Of a stretch of DNA of 64,000 nt, positions 1-9,130 are shown one piece after another. The DNA comes from Streptomyces barringtoniae (GTDB taxonomy: Bacteria > Actinomycetota > Actinomycetes > Streptomycetales > Streptomycetaceae). Both the position numbers and the translations under genes were made by a program. Under the pieces are notes generated by a model. That model had not been told where the DNA came from. It saw nothing but the letters and a program-made list of their open reading frames with translations, and searched no databases. The stretch spans positions 372,001-436,000 of the forward strand of contig NZ_JAJHNP010000003.1 in the NCBI RefSeq assembly GCF_020819595.1. Reading direction: 5' to 3'. The first letter of the stretch is position 1. Each line of letters starts with the position of its first letter.

Positions 1-776
1 ACCGTGACGTCCCCGTTGATCCGGGTGTCGTCGGGGTTCAGGCCGAGCCCGGAGACGGAGGTGTAGAAGCCGAGCTGGGCGTTGATGCCGTTGTACGTGC
101 CGGGCTTGAGCAGGAACTGGTAGCGGCCGGTGCCGAACTGGGCCGACTCCTGCTGCCTGAAGACGTCGTCGAACTTCTGCTGGAGGTTCGGGGTGGACGG
201 GTCCACGACGATGACATTGGGGCCGAGGTCGCCGCCGCCCTGGATGGGGCCGGTCCCCGTGGCCATGGTGTGCACGGCGACCTCCCACAGGGAGTAGCCG
301 TACCCGGTGCCGCGCGCGGTGCCGTAGACCCGGACGTACCGGCCGGAGCCGCTGACGCCGTACGACGCCGTGCCTCCGCTCGCGCCGGTGACGGTCTTGA
401 GGGTGGTCCAGTTCTGGCCGTCGGTGGAGGCCTGGAGCTGGAAGTCCTTGCCGTAGGCGGTCTCCCAGTTCAGGTCGATCCCGCACAGGTCCTCGACCGC
501 GCCCAGGTCGACCTGGAGCCACTGCGGGTCGCTGAACTGGCTGGACCAGCGGGTCGCGGGGTCTGCGTCGAAGGCGGCGGAGGCGGGGGTGCCGGCGTTC
601 TCGGTGGAGGACGCCGTGGCGGGCCGGCCCTGGGCGGCGTCGGCGGTGTCGCAGCTCTGGATCTCGGCCGCGGCCGCCGGGGGGTGGGCGAAGGGCAGGG
701 TGAGCAGCGCGGCCAAGGCGGCCGACGCGACACCCAGGGATCTCCGTCTCGTGCGGCCTCTCTTCTGGCTCCTCAT
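1..776 (-). CDS. Secreted F5/8 type C (discoidin) domain protein, C-terminus cut by window edge
   Basis: The gene starts at ATG 776 and runs off the left edge, so about 258 residues are visible. Residues 1 to about 37 form a signal peptide with a basic start (MRSQKRGRTRRR), a hydrophobic core and an AAA-type cleavage region. Residues about 42 to 165 read as a discoidin/F5/8C carbohydrate-binding domain, with segments such as TRWSSQFSDPQWLQVDLG and GRYVRVYGTARG. The following part (NVIVVDPSTPNLQQKF, then KPGTYNGINAQLGFY) looks like the start of a pectate-lyase-like beta helix. In Streptomyces such proteins are often labelled adenylyl cyclase, for which I see no support. It is probably a secreted polysaccharide-binding or degrading protein, but the substrate cannot be told. 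Confidence 0.8.
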   Translation of the reverse strand, partial: MRSQKRGRTRRRSLGVASAALAALLTLPFAHPPAAAAEIQSCDTADAAQGRPATASSTENAGTPASAAFDADPATRWSSQFSDPQWLQVDLGAVEDLCGIDLNWETAYGKDFQLQASTDGQNWTTLKTVTGASGGTASYGVSGSGRYVRVYGTARGTGYGYSLWEVAVHTMATGTGPIQGGGDLGPNVIVVDPSTPNLQQKFDDVFRQQESAQFGTGRYQFLLKPGTYNGINAQLGFYTSVSGLGLNPDDTRINGDVT

Positions 777-798
777 ATGGCGGCTCCCAAGGGAAGAC

Positions 799-818
799 GG
801 GGTCAAACGGCCGACCCC
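799..818. promoter_or_regulatory. Inverted repeat in the leader of the F5/8C gene
   Basis: GGGGTC (799-804) and GACCCC (813-818) pair around an 8-nt loop, 23 bp upstream of ATG 776. An A/T-rich stretch at about 825-845 behind it would suit a minus-strand promoter. It could be an operator or a leader hairpin; the sequence does not decide. Confidence 0.3.
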
Positions 819-887
819 ACTGCTTAGTTCATGTTTTGATTTAAGTGGTGAGGCAAGCGGGCGGCAAGTCTTCGGAAGCCAAAACCT

Positions 888-2243
888 TCAGAACCGCAGG
901 CCGTGTCCGCGCGCCAGGACGAGATGCGGGTCGAAGCGCCGTTTGGCGGCGGCGAAGGCCGGGTGCCGGCTGCCGTAGTGGTCCCGCCAGTCGGCGTCCG
1001 CCATGGGCAGGGCGTTCACGGGATAGGCGACCGCACCCCGGGAACGGGCCAGTTCGTACGCGGCGCGGTTGGCGGCCACCATCGCAGCGACCGTCTCGGG
1101 GCTGCCGGGCGGCGCCGTGCGCAACAGGGCGAACAGATACAGGACTTCGCCGGAGGGACGGCTGAAGAGGGGAGCCCGCAGCCGGCCGGACAGCAGCGGG
1201 TACAGCAGGACCACACCGGTCTCGCGCAGGTCCCGGAAAGCGGGGTCGGCGAGCACGGCACGGACGACGGACTCGGCGCTGTCGTGCGGAAGCAGCAGAT
1301 TGAGCCACGGGTGCGGATACAGCCACTGTCCCGTCTCCCGCAGGACTTCCTCATCGGTGTCCACGCGGTGGGCGAACTCGCCGTATCCCAGGTCCTCGGT
1401 CTCCAGTGCGGCGGGACCGTGCCCGAGACCGTCGAGAAGGGCGGCGTCGTCGGGCGGGCAGGGGCCGTCGTGCGGGGCCACGGCCTCGATCATGTACTGC
1501 CAGCCCTGCTCGCCGGCCGGCCGGGCCTGACCCTCCAGATAGGTGAAGCGCTGCTCCTCGGCGAGCCGTCGCTGGTCGGCGAGGCAGCGGGTGAGGCCGG
1601 CGTAGTACAGGCAGTAGCGGCGGACCCGGGCGGGCGCGGGGACCAGGCGCAGCGTGGCGGTCACGATGACGGCGCACTGGCCGAGTCCGGCGAGCACCGC
1701 GTGGAACAGCTCGGGGTCCCGGTCGGGCGAGCAGACCCGGTGCTCCCCGGCCCCGGTCACCACCTCCAGTTCCAGCACCTGGTCCGCGACCAGGCCGTGC
1801 CGGTGGCCGGCTCCGCCGAGTCCGCCGGCCGACAGGACTCCGCCGACACCCGCGCCCAGGTAGTCGGTGAGGACGGGCGGGGTGCGGCCGTGCGGCAGGG
1901 TGGCGGCCAGCACCTCCCGCCACGACGCGCCCCCCTGGACGGTCACCCGGTCGTCCGCGACGGCACCGACCCGGTTCATCGCCCGCAGGTCCAGCACGAT
2001 CCCGCCGCCCGCCTGCCCCTGGCCGTACATCGAGTGACCACCACCGCGCACGCTCACCGGGACGCCCCGGGGACCGGCGAACTCCAGCAGGTCCTGGATC
2101 TCGGCGGCGGACCGTGGGCGCAGGACGCCGAGCGGAGTCTCCTGCACGATGTGCCCGAAGTCCTGCGCGGCCTCGCGCAGGGTCTCCGGGCGGGTGTCCA
2201 GGGCCTGTTCGAAGCGGGTGGCGAGGTCGGCGGCCAGGGTCAT
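888..2243 (-). CDS. FAD-binding oxidoreductase, cytokinin-dehydrogenase-like
   Basis: A 451-residue flavoprotein of the PCMH/VAO fold. The N-terminal half carries the FAD-binding segment with RGGGHSMYGQGQAGGG, where the His is the usual site of covalent FAD attachment, followed by LSAGGLGGAGHRHGLVADQV. The C-terminal half (AWHxHPWLNLL-like region YPHPWLNLLLPHDS and the ending FDPHLVLARGHGLRF) matches the cytokinin-binding domain. ATG 2243 is preferred to an in-frame start 44 codons upstream, because homologous sequence begins only there. Bacterial members oxidise adenine-type cytokinins or other small alcohols and amines; the substrate here is unknown. It lies 82 bp downstream of the inositol-phosphatase-like gene on the same strand and may share its transcript. 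Confidence 0.85.
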   Translation of the reverse strand: MTLAADLATRFEQALDTRPETLREAAQDFGHIVQETPLGVLRPRSAAEIQDLLEFAGPRGVPVSVRGGGHSMYGQGQAGGGIVLDLRAMNRVGAVADDRVTVQGGASWREVLAATLPHGRTPPVLTDYLGAGVGGVLSAGGLGGAGHRHGLVADQVLELEVVTGAGEHRVCSPDRDPELFHAVLAGLGQCAVIVTATLRLVPAPARVRRYCLYYAGLTRCLADQRRLAEEQRFTYLEGQARPAGEQGWQYMIEAVAPHDGPCPPDDAALLDGLGHGPAALETEDLGYGEFAHRVDTDEEVLRETGQWLYPHPWLNLLLPHDSAESVVRAVLADPAFRDLRETGVVLLYPLLSGRLRAPLFSRPSGEVLYLFALLRTAPPGSPETVAAMVAANRAAYELARSRGAVAYPVNALPMADADWRDHYGSRHPAFAAAKRRFDPHLVLARGHGLRF

Positions 2244-2325
2244 GCGGGCATCACACCAGACGCGCGGCACCTCCGTCGAGGAGGCGGGTCCACCACGTGA
2301 CGCCGAAACACCCCGAGGCGCTCGG

Positions 2326-3141
2326 CTAACTCCCCTCGCCGCTCTGGTTCTTGACGAGCTGCACCAGTGCGGCATGGGTCTCCGCGTCGGCCGCCGCGAC
2401 GAGACCGCCCGCGCCGCCGAGCACGGGCTCGCCGTTCAGACCGGTCACCGTGCAGCCGGCCGCCCGGCACAGCGCGATCCCCGCCGCGAAGTGCACGCTG
2501 TCGCGCAGATCGCCGTCGGTGACATAGGCGGCCCGGCGTCCTGCGGCCACCCATGCCACCGCGAGGGTGCTGGAGACGACCCGGGGCCGGAACCGTTCGG
2601 CGAAGCCCGGGGCGGCGAGGAGGCGGGCGGCCCGGAAACCGGGGGCGTTGGGGAACGGCGGATCGAGGTTGACGTCCACCAGCGCGGACCCGGACCAGGG
2701 CGTGAGCCGTTCGTCGGCGCCCTCCCTGCGGACCCAGGCCGCCGCGCCGTCGGTCCAGAAGACCTCGCCGCTGAACGGGTCGGCGGTCGCGGCGGCCGTG
2801 ACCTCGGGCCCCTGGCGCAGGGCGACGTTCACGCCGACGAGCATGTTCCGCACCGCGTAGTTCAGGGTGCCGCACAGCGGGTCGACGAGCCAGCGGCGGT
2901 GGGCGTCGGCGGCGCCGGATCGTCCGCTCTCCTCGCCGGTCACGGCGTCGTCCGGGCGGGCGGCGCGCAGCACGTCCAGGATGGCCCGCTCGGCGGCGAG
3001 GTCCGCCTCGGTCGCGAAGTCCCCGGCGGACTTGTCGTAGCGTTCGAGCCGGCGGCCGTAGAGGTCACGGACCACGGCGGCGCCCGCCTGGGCCGCGTCC
3101 ACGGCCAGGCGGGCGTCGGAATCCCCGTTGATGATCGACAT
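2326..3141 (-). CDS. Inositol monophosphatase family protein with altered metal-binding motifs
   Basis: The 271-residue protein has the fold markers of the Mg-dependent inositol monophosphatase/FBPase superfamily: TEADLAAERAI at 45-55, GEES at 69-72, and WLVDPLCGTLNYA at 84-96. The canonical motif DPxDGT reads DPLCGT here, so Cys90 replaces a metal-ligand Asp. The second canonical motif WDxAAG reads VHFAAG at 216-221, so His217 replaces another ligand Asp. Catalysis by the standard two- or three-metal mechanism is therefore doubtful. ATG 3141 is the only reasonable start. I recall that related Streptomyces proteins share the DPLCGT variant, so this may be a distinct subfamily and not decay. 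The substrate is unknown. Confidence 0.8.
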   Translation of the reverse strand: MSIINGDSDARLAVDAAQAGAAVVRDLYGRRLERYDKSAGDFATEADLAAERAILDVLRAARPDDAVTGEESGRSGAADAHRRWLVDPLCGTLNYAVRNMLVGVNVALRQGPEVTAAATADPFSGEVFWTDGAAAWVRREGADERLTPWSGSALVDVNLDPPFPNAPGFRAARLLAAPGFAERFRPRVVSSTLAVAWVAAGRRAAYVTDGDLRDSVHFAAGIALCRAAGCTVTGLNGEPVLGGAGGLVAAADAETHAALVQLVKNQSGEGS

Positions 3142-3225
3142 GGCCGCAGGATAGCCGGAGGTTCGCTGTCGTCCGAAGGGAGTTGAGCGCCCCCGACGGC
3201 CTGTCGCGGCACCCCCGGGAAGCGC

Positions 3226-5013
3226 TCAGGTCGCAGTGAGGGACAGGCTCTGTTCCTCGGCGGAGCGCCCCGCGCCGACGGAGCTCCCGCTGCGGTCCGT
3301 CCAGGTGCGCACCGGTGTGGTCTCGGCGCGCCGGCCGGAGGTGCCCGAGAGGCCGAGCACGAGTCCGCTGTAGCGGTTGACCAGACGGTAGGTGCCACCG
3401 GAGGCGTTCGGGATGACGAACCACTGCTGGCCGACGGTGGGCCCGCTGCTCCGTGCGGCGGTGACGGAGGGCCTGGCGCCCCAGGCCCGGCCGGCGGCCG
3501 AGGACGAGTCGACGCCGAGCAGCCGGCCGCTCGCGGCGTTGGTGAGGGTGAAGGCGCCGTCGCCGGTCGGGGTGAAGACCCAGGTGTCGCGGCCGGACCC
3601 GGTGGGCCGCGCCAGCGAGGTGGTGGCGCTGCCGCCGGCCGCCTGGGCGAGGATCCGGCCCGTGCCGCTCGTGATGCGGTAGCCGCGGCTCGTGTCCATC
3701 GGCGCGGCCGCCGGAGTGGTGGAGTCGACGGTGATGTCGACGTACTCGCCCGAGGCGTCGTGCGAGCAGCCGAAGGCGCAGTAGGAGCGGAAGGACCTGC
3801 CGACGACGGTGGAGCTGGTGCGGTTGGCGCTGTCGAGGAACCAGCGGTACCAGGAGGCGTTGGTGTAGCTGCCGGTGTCCCCGATCAGGTGCCACTTCTG
3901 GGTCGTCAGGTCGTCGGTGGCGTAGAGGTACTGCGGTGAGTTCCCGCTCTGGTCGACGGCCTGCGGTTCGCCGATGTACAGCCCGAGATGGGCGTCGTAG
4001 GCGATGTTCATCACGAACAGCGGCGAGGTCGGCGGCATCTTTCCGGCCGCGATCTGCTGGGCGGCGGTGCCGGTGTTGGCCGGGTCGTACTCGGCGGAGG
4101 CGGGGGTGTAGCCGGTGGGGTGGTCGGCGTCGACGGGGACGATGTCGCTCTCCCTGCCGCCGGTGCCGGGCTGCGACCAGGCTCCGTCGTACCACTTGCG
4201 CCAGGAGCCGGGGGCCATCTTGGCAGAGATCGGGGCGCGGGCCACGTGTTCGTAGAACGCCTTCCAGCCGCCGCTCTTGTCGATGATCCGGGAGCCGTAA
4301 TAGACGTAGAAGTAGCCGGAGGCGGTGTCGACGAAGAGGCGCTGGTCGCCGTCGCCGTAGGAGTACGTCTGGTTCGGGAAGGCCGTGGTGTCGCCGCGCT
4401 CGGTACTGTACGGGGACGTGATCACGTGGTCCTTGATGGTCCAGGTGCGTCCCCTGTCGGTGGAGACGGCGTAGTCGACGGCGTCGTAGTGCAGTCCGTC
4501 ACCGAAGGGCTGCGGGGTGAACTCGTTGTGCACCAGGCCGTACCAGTCGCCGGTGTCGGGGTCGACCCACACCCCGGACAGGTCGCAGTAGTTCTTCTGG
4601 GCGTAGCCGGAGCCGCTCGGCGCGTACGTCGCCTCCCGGCCGGTGGGGCTGTTGTTGCAGCGCCAGGTGGTGTCGTCGTTGCGGTCGGCGGGGTCGGCCG
4701 GGTTCACCGCCCTGCTCAGGGTCTTGTCGAAGGTCGCCGTGTCGAAGTCCTTGCCGGTGTAGAAGTCCCAGGTGCGCGGGTCCTTGGCCCCGTACAGGGC
4801 GGCGGACTGCTGGTAGTGGAAGGTGCCGTCCCGGTCGAGGTAGGGGACGGCGGGGGTGTCCGTGGGGTGGGTGAAGGGCACCGGGGTCCCGACGGTCACG
4901 GTGTAGCCGGCATCGCCGGGTGTGGCGGCCGGTGCCGGGGACGCGATGCCACCGCCCAGGACCAGGGCGGCGGTCGCGGCCGCCGCGGCGCCCGCTCTGC
5001 TCGAGAGTCGCAA
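3226..5013 (-). CDS. Secreted glycosidase-like protein with C-terminal ricin-type lectin domain
   Basis: The start is TTG 5013, which sits five bases after an AAGGAG ribosome site; no ATG nearby is in frame with a good site. The 595-residue product begins with a signal peptide (MRLSSRAGAAAAATAALV, then ASPAPAA). Residues about 45 to 430 form a beta-rich domain with aromatic motifs (GTFHYQQSAALYG, YSTDRGRTW-like AVSTDRGRTWTI, SYGDGDQRLFVDTASGYFYVYYGSRI) that recall five-bladed propeller glycosidases. Residues about 440 to 580 read as a ricin B/RICIN lectin domain (GYRITSGTGRILAQAAGG, TYRLVNRYSGLVLGLSG). It is probably a secreted carbohydrate-active enzyme, but I cannot assign the glycoside family or substrate. 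No catalytic residues could be named. Confidence 0.8.
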   Translation of the reverse strand: MRLSSRAGAAAAATAALVLGGGIASPAPAATPGDAGYTVTVGTPVPFTHPTDTPAVPYLDRDGTFHYQQSAALYGAKDPRTWDFYTGKDFDTATFDKTLSRAVNPADPADRNDDTTWRCNNSPTGREATYAPSGSGYAQKNYCDLSGVWVDPDTGDWYGLVHNEFTPQPFGDGLHYDAVDYAVSTDRGRTWTIKDHVITSPYSTERGDTTAFPNQTYSYGDGDQRLFVDTASGYFYVYYGSRIIDKSGGWKAFYEHVARAPISAKMAPGSWRKWYDGAWSQPGTGGRESDIVPVDADHPTGYTPASAEYDPANTGTAAQQIAAGKMPPTSPLFVMNIAYDAHLGLYIGEPQAVDQSGNSPQYLYATDDLTTQKWHLIGDTGSYTNASWYRWFLDSANRTSSTVVGRSFRSYCAFGCSHDASGEYVDITVDSTTPAAAPMDTSRGYRITSGTGRILAQAAGGSATTSLARPTGSGRDTWVFTPTGDGAFTLTNAASGRLLGVDSSSAAGRAWGARPSVTAARSSGPTVGQQWFVIPNASGGTYRLVNRYSGLVLGLSGTSGRRAETTPVRTWTDRSGSSVGAGRSAEEQSLSLTAT

Positions 5014-5138
5014 CTGTGCTCCTTGTTGCCGAAGGGCCGGTTGCACGGAACGATCCGGCCCCGGCGCACCCCCGGCAATGGACTCCAGTGCTGCGCCTCT
5101 TGCACTTTCGCGAGCCCGCGCAGGGTCGGTGCTCCCGG

Positions 5139-6320
5139 TCAGTCCTCCTCGGGCGCCGGCGCGGCCAGCGGGCTGTCCCAGGCCAGTTGGCGGACGAGAG
5201 CCTCGTCCGGCTCGGCGGGAGGGGCCACGACAAGACCCGGTCGGGAGGTGTCCCGGCTGCCGCGGGAGATACCGCCGCTGACGGTGATGTTGTGTTCCAC
5301 CCGTGCGCGCCGGTGCCGTTCGTAGGCGGCGAAGGCGGCCGGTGCACCGGGCAGGTCGCGCAGCGCCTTGGCGAGGACGACGGCGTCCTCCAGGGCCATC
5401 GAGGCTCCCTGGCCGGTCGCCGGGGAGGCCGCGTGGGCCGCGTCGCCGATGAGCACGGTCCGTCCCCGGTGCCATACGGCGCCGAGCGGCATCTCGGTGG
5501 CGTTGGTGACCATGACGGGCCCCTGGGAGGCGGCGACGATGTCCGCGGCGGGTGGGCAGTCCTTGCGCAGCAGCGGCAGCAGGTCCTCGCGCCACGGGGC
5601 GCTGTGCGCGGCGCCGCCGGCGGGCAGCGGCCGGGTGCTCACCCGGGCGAACCAGTACGTCAGCCCGGCCGGTGACACCGCGTATCCGAACGTGGTCCCG
5701 CCGCCCCGGACGAAGGTGATGACGCCGGTGCCGTCCGCGCCGGGTGCGGTGCCCGTGTAGCCGTAGAAGATCCGCTGGCCGGCGTACAGGGGCCGCACAC
5801 CGGGGGTGAGGAGCCGGCGCACGGTGGAGTTCAGCCCGTCGGCGCCGACGAGGAGGCCCGCGTGGGCGGTGCCGCCGTCGGCGAACCGGGCGGTGACGCC
5901 GTGCGGGCCGTCCGTGACGGCGACCAGCCGGGCGCCGTGGCGTACGCGGATGCCGCGCCGGGCCGCCTCGCCCTGCAGGGCCGCGTTCAGCTCGCCGCGG
6001 CGCAGACAGCGGTATTGCAGCCCGGGTTCGGTGACCTCGCCGAGCGGGGCGTGCGTCAGCTCGGTGCCGTCACTGTCGAGCAGCCGCAGGGAAGTCAGCG
6101 GAAAACCGACGGCCGTGACGGCGTCCGTGGCGTCGAGCTCGGCGAGGGCGCGCATTCCGTTGCTCGCCAGGGTCAGGAACGCCCCGGTGTCCTCGGCCGT
6201 GTCGGGGTGTGCCTCGTACACGGTGACGTCGTAGCCGGCCTTGTGCAGCCCGAGCGCGGCCGCGGTCCCCGCGATGCCTCCGCCGGCCACCAGTACCCTC
6301 GTCGCGTCCGTCCCGCTCAA
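5139..6320 (-). CDS. FAD-dependent aromatic-ring monooxygenase-type protein
   Basis: The 393-residue product has the three landmarks of the PHBH-type flavin monooxygenases: the dinucleotide loop VLVAGGGIAGTAAALGL at 9-25, the DG motif VGADGLNSTVRR near 160, and the GD motif IGDAAHAASPATGQGAS near 290. TTG 6320 is chosen because GAGGAG lies just upstream, and the in-frame ATG 67 codons earlier lacks homologous sequence. Such enzymes hydroxylate or epoxidise small molecules using NAD(P)H and oxygen; the substrate is not deducible. It is divergent from the Ppx/GppA gene across a 254-bp gap that should hold both promoters. Confidence 0.88.
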   Translation of the reverse strand: MSGTDATRVLVAGGGIAGTAAALGLHKAGYDVTVYEAHPDTAEDTGAFLTLASNGMRALAELDATDAVTAVGFPLTSLRLLDSDGTELTHAPLGEVTEPGLQYRCLRRGELNAALQGEAARRGIRVRHGARLVAVTDGPHGVTARFADGGTAHAGLLVGADGLNSTVRRLLTPGVRPLYAGQRIFYGYTGTAPGADGTGVITFVRGGGTTFGYAVSPAGLTYWFARVSTRPLPAGGAAHSAPWREDLLPLLRKDCPPAADIVAASQGPVMVTNATEMPLGAVWHRGRTVLIGDAAHAASPATGQGASMALEDAVVLAKALRDLPGAPAAFAAYERHRRARVEHNITVSGGISRGSRDTSRPGLVVAPPAEPDEALVRQLAWDSPLAAPAPEED

Positions 6321-6574
6321 GTGCCGCTCCTCGCGCCGACAGTGGTGGTGACCATCTAAGGGCAGGCACGGGCCGGTGCGGGGGCCGAGGGGCCGAGATC
6401 CGGACAGGACCAGGGCGGGGTGCCGAGCCGGACGCCGGTCCGTGCGCCGCTCGCGCCCGGTCCGCCTCCGGCTGCCCCGCGAGCCGTTCCTGAGGGACCT
6501 GCCGATCGGTGCCGTGCACACACACGCCCCCCTGAATGACGGGTTCCTGACGGGAAAGTGGGTACTCCCCGGCC

Positions 6575-7582
6575 ATGCGGGTGAGCGTGCTGGATGCGGG
6601 GTCGAACACGGTTCGGCTGGTGGTCGCGGATGTGGCGGACGGTGTTCCGCTGCCGGTGCACACCGTCAAGTGGAAGCTGCGCCTGTCCGAACACGTCGGT
6701 CCGGACGGCTCCATCGCCGACGAGGCGGTGGAGGGGCTGGTGAAGGCGGTGGCCGCGGCGGGGGCCACCGCCCGGAGCTGGCATGCGTCGGTGCCGCTGG
6801 CCTTCGCGACCGCAGTGGTGCGCGCCGCACCGAACCAGCAGGAGGTGCTGCACCGGGTGGCGGCCGGGACCGGGATCCGTATGTGCACCCTGCCGGGTGA
6901 GACCGAGGCCGAGCTGACCTTCCTGGCGGCCCGGCGCTGGCTGGGCTGGCACGCCGGCCCGCTCGCGGTGCTCGACATCGGCGGCGGCTCCCTGGAGGTG
7001 GCCTTCGGGCGGGGCCGGCTGCCCGACTTCTCCGCGTCCCTGCCGCTCGGCGCGCGGCGCCTCACCCAGGAGTACTTCGCGGTCCAGGATCCGCCGGGGC
7101 CGGAGGAGCTGAAGGAGCTGCGCCGCCGGATCCGGCATGAGCTGCGGGACGTGGCCCAGCGGATCCGCTGGGAGCGGCCGCGCACCGCCGCGGTCAGCTC
7201 CCGTACCTTCCAGCAGCTGGGCCGGCTGTGCGGGGCGGCACCCGGACGCCACGGCCCGTTCGTGCACCGGGAGATGCGCTGCCGGGACCTCCGCAAGTCG
7301 GTCCGCACCCTCGCCGCGCTGCCCGCCGCCGAGCGGGCCCAGCTGCCCGGGATCTCCGCGCCGCGCGCCGAGCAGAGCCTGGCCGGAGCGGTCGTCGGGC
7401 ACACGGCGCTCAAGCTCATGGGGCTGCAGGGAGCCGTCGTCTGCCCCTGGGCGATCCGGGAGGGCGTGCTGCTGCGCTACATCGAGGACGGCGCCGACTG
7501 GTGGACGGACGCCACCGGCGCCGCCGACAGCGCGGCGCCCCCCGCCGCGACACCCCTGCGCGTCGCCGGTCCACGGGCCTGA
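6575..7582 (+). CDS. Ppx/GppA family phosphatase (exopolyphosphatase/pppGpp hydrolase type)
   Basis: The 335-residue protein belongs to the ASKHA-fold Ppx/GppA family. The phosphate loops are visible as LDAGSNTVRLVVADV at 6-20, GETEAELTF near 108-116 and VLDIGGGSLEVAFG near 132-145. Its length fits the short two-domain Ppx2-like actinobacterial proteins without the C-terminal HD extension. Family members hydrolyse polyphosphate or guanosine pentaphosphate, and so touch the phosphate and stringent responses. ATG 6575 begins directly at the conserved first beta strand. The next gene follows after 93 bp on the same strand and may be cotranscribed. Confidence 0.88.
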   Translation: MRVSVLDAGSNTVRLVVADVADGVPLPVHTVKWKLRLSEHVGPDGSIADEAVEGLVKAVAAAGATARSWHASVPLAFATAVVRAAPNQQEVLHRVAAGTGIRMCTLPGETEAELTFLAARRWLGWHAGPLAVLDIGGGSLEVAFGRGRLPDFSASLPLGARRLTQEYFAVQDPPGPEELKELRRRIRHELRDVAQRIRWERPRTAAVSSRTFQQLGRLCGAAPGRHGPFVHREMRCRDLRKSVRTLAALPAAERAQLPGISAPRAEQSLAGAVVGHTALKLMGLQGAVVCPWAIREGVLLRYIEDGADWWTDATGAADSAAPPAATPLRVAGPRA

Positions 7583-7675
7583 ACCGGGCAGCGGCGCGGC
7601 GGGATCCGGCCCGGACAGGAAGACCCGGCCTCTGCCGTGTGCGGAGCCGTGCCTGAGGTGGCAGGATCCGGGGGG

Positions 7676-8029
7676 GTGTCCGTCATCAGCAAGCTGCAGA
7701 TCAAGCCCGGTCAGAGTGTCGCGGTACTGGGCAGGCCCGTCGACGTCCAGCTGGAGGCCGAGAACGCGGGTGACGCGGCCTCGGCCGACGCGGTGATCGC
7801 CTTCGTGACCACCTCCGACGACCTCCTCGGGGCGGATGCGCAGGCGGCGCTCGCCGCCGCGCGGCGCGATGCCCTCGCCTGGGTGGCCTACCCGAAGGGC
7901 GGGAAGCTCGGGACGGATCTGAACCGCGACACCCTGGCCGCCGCGCTGTCCGAGCACGGCGTGCGGCCCGTGCGGCAGATCGCCGTCGACGACACCTGGT
8001 CGGCGCTCCGGTTCCGGCCCGCCGGCTGA
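7676..8029 (+). CDS. Small conserved protein, possibly DUF3052-like
   Basis: A 117-residue cytoplasmic protein with no signal peptide or membrane segment. It starts with SVISKLQIKPGQSVAVLGRP and later has VIAFVTTSDDLLG, LAWVAYPKGGKLGTDLNRDTL and WSALRFRP. The pattern of a Rossmann-like strand set ending in a Trp-rich strand recalls the DUF3052 family of actinobacteria, but I am not certain. GTG 7676 is preferred over GTG 7637 because the conserved sequence begins there; neither has a convincing ribosome site. Function unknown. Confidence 0.65.
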   Translation: MSVISKLQIKPGQSVAVLGRPVDVQLEAENAGDAASADAVIAFVTTSDDLLGADAQAALAAARRDALAWVAYPKGGKLGTDLNRDTLAAALSEHGVRPVRQIAVDDTWSALRFRPAG

Positions 8030-8161
8030 CCTCCGGCAGCACCCCCGCAGAGGGTCTGCCGCTTCGGCGGGCCGCCCTGCTCGGTTCGTATTTCTCCAAA
8101 CGCCCCGAAACCCGCCCCCGTTCTGTAGCGATCATGACAATCGCGGGGTAGGCATGCCGGT

Positions 8162-9130
8162 ATGCCTTTACGTCGATCACGTTCGGGAACGAAACGCCTC
8201 GCCGCACTCGCCGCCGCGGTGGCGCTGGTCCTGGTGGGCTGTGACAGCGGCGGCACCTCGCACTCCGGTGACGGGCGGCAGCAGCTGACCGTGGCGGCAC
8301 TGCCGCTCACCGACTCCGCCGCGCTCTATCTGGCCCGGGACCGCGGGCTGTTCGCCAAGGAGGGCCTGGACGTGCGCATCCAGCCCGTGCAGCAGAGCAT
8401 CCAGGCGCTGCCCGCGCTGCTCAAGGGACAGGTGGACGTGATCGCGAGCGCGAACTACGTCACCTACTTCCAGGCGTACGAGAAGGGCACCCTGGACCTG
8501 CGCATCCTCGCCGAGGGGGTCAGGATCGCCCCGCACATGATGGACGTCCTCGTGCCCAAGGACTCGGCGCTGAGGAAACCCGCCGACCTCGCGGGCAGGA
8601 AGGTCGCCGTCGCCGTCCTCAACAACATCCAGTCCCTGACCCTGAACGCGATCCTGGACGCCCAGGGCGCCGGCCGGCCCGTCTACCGGCAGATCCTGTT
8701 CCCGCAGATGGGCCCCGCCCTGCAGCGCGGCCAGGTGGACGCCGCCCACGTGGTCGAGCCCTTCGACACCGCCGTCCAGGGCGAGTTGGGCGCGCGGGTG
8801 CTGCTGGACGCCGGGGCGGGACCGGCGCGGGGCCTGCCCGCCAGCGGGTACGTCACCACCGCCGACTTCGTGAAGAAGAACCCGAAGGCCGCGGCGGGCT
8901 TCCGGCGTGCCGTCGAGGCGGCCTCGAAGCTCGCCGCCGAGGATCCGGGAGCGGTGCGCACCGAGCTGCCCAAGTACGCCAGGGTGACCGCGGACCAGGC
9001 CAAGTCGATCCATCTGCCCGCCTACCCGGCGACCGCCGACCCGGCCCCCCTGCGCCGGCTCATCAGGCTCATGTGCGCCCAGGGGCTGTTGAAGAAGGAC
9101 GTCGATCCGGCACCGCTGCTGGTGAAATGA
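8162..9130 (+). CDS. ABC transporter substrate-binding lipoprotein (NMT1/SsuA type)
   Basis: The 322-residue product has a lipoprotein signal ending in the lipobox LVLVGC near residue 27, followed by GGTSHSGDG. The body matches periplasmic-binding proteins of the nitrate/sulfonate/taurine and NMT1/THI5 class: LTVAALPLTDSAALYLARDRGLFAKEGLDV, then GQVDVIASANYVTYFQAYEKG and ASGYVTTADFVKKNP. It captures a small organic ligand outside the membrane and passes it to the two permeases that follow. It is the first gene of a five-gene unit and overlaps the next gene by four bases (ATGA). The ligand may be an aromatic 2-oxo or hydroxy acid, given the benzoylformate decarboxylase inside the operon, but this is inference. 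Confidence 0.9.
   Translation: MPLRRSRSGTKRLAALAAAVALVLVGCDSGGTSHSGDGRQQLTVAALPLTDSAALYLARDRGLFAKEGLDVRIQPVQQSIQALPALLKGQVDVIASANYVTYFQAYEKGTLDLRILAEGVRIAPHMMDVLVPKDSALRKPADLAGRKVAVAVLNNIQSLTLNAILDAQGAGRPVYRQILFPQMGPALQRGQVDAAHVVEPFDTAVQGELGARVLLDAGAGPARGLPASGYVTTADFVKKNPKAAAGFRRAVEAASKLAAEDPGAVRTELPKYARVTADQAKSIHLPAYPATADPAPLRRLIRLMCAQGLLKKDVDPAPLLVK

Noticed and set aside
1..776. Adenylyl cyclase function for the truncated secreted protein
   Set aside because: That label may be used for related sequences, but the visible part is a signal peptide, a discoidin domain and a beta-helix start with no cyclase motif.
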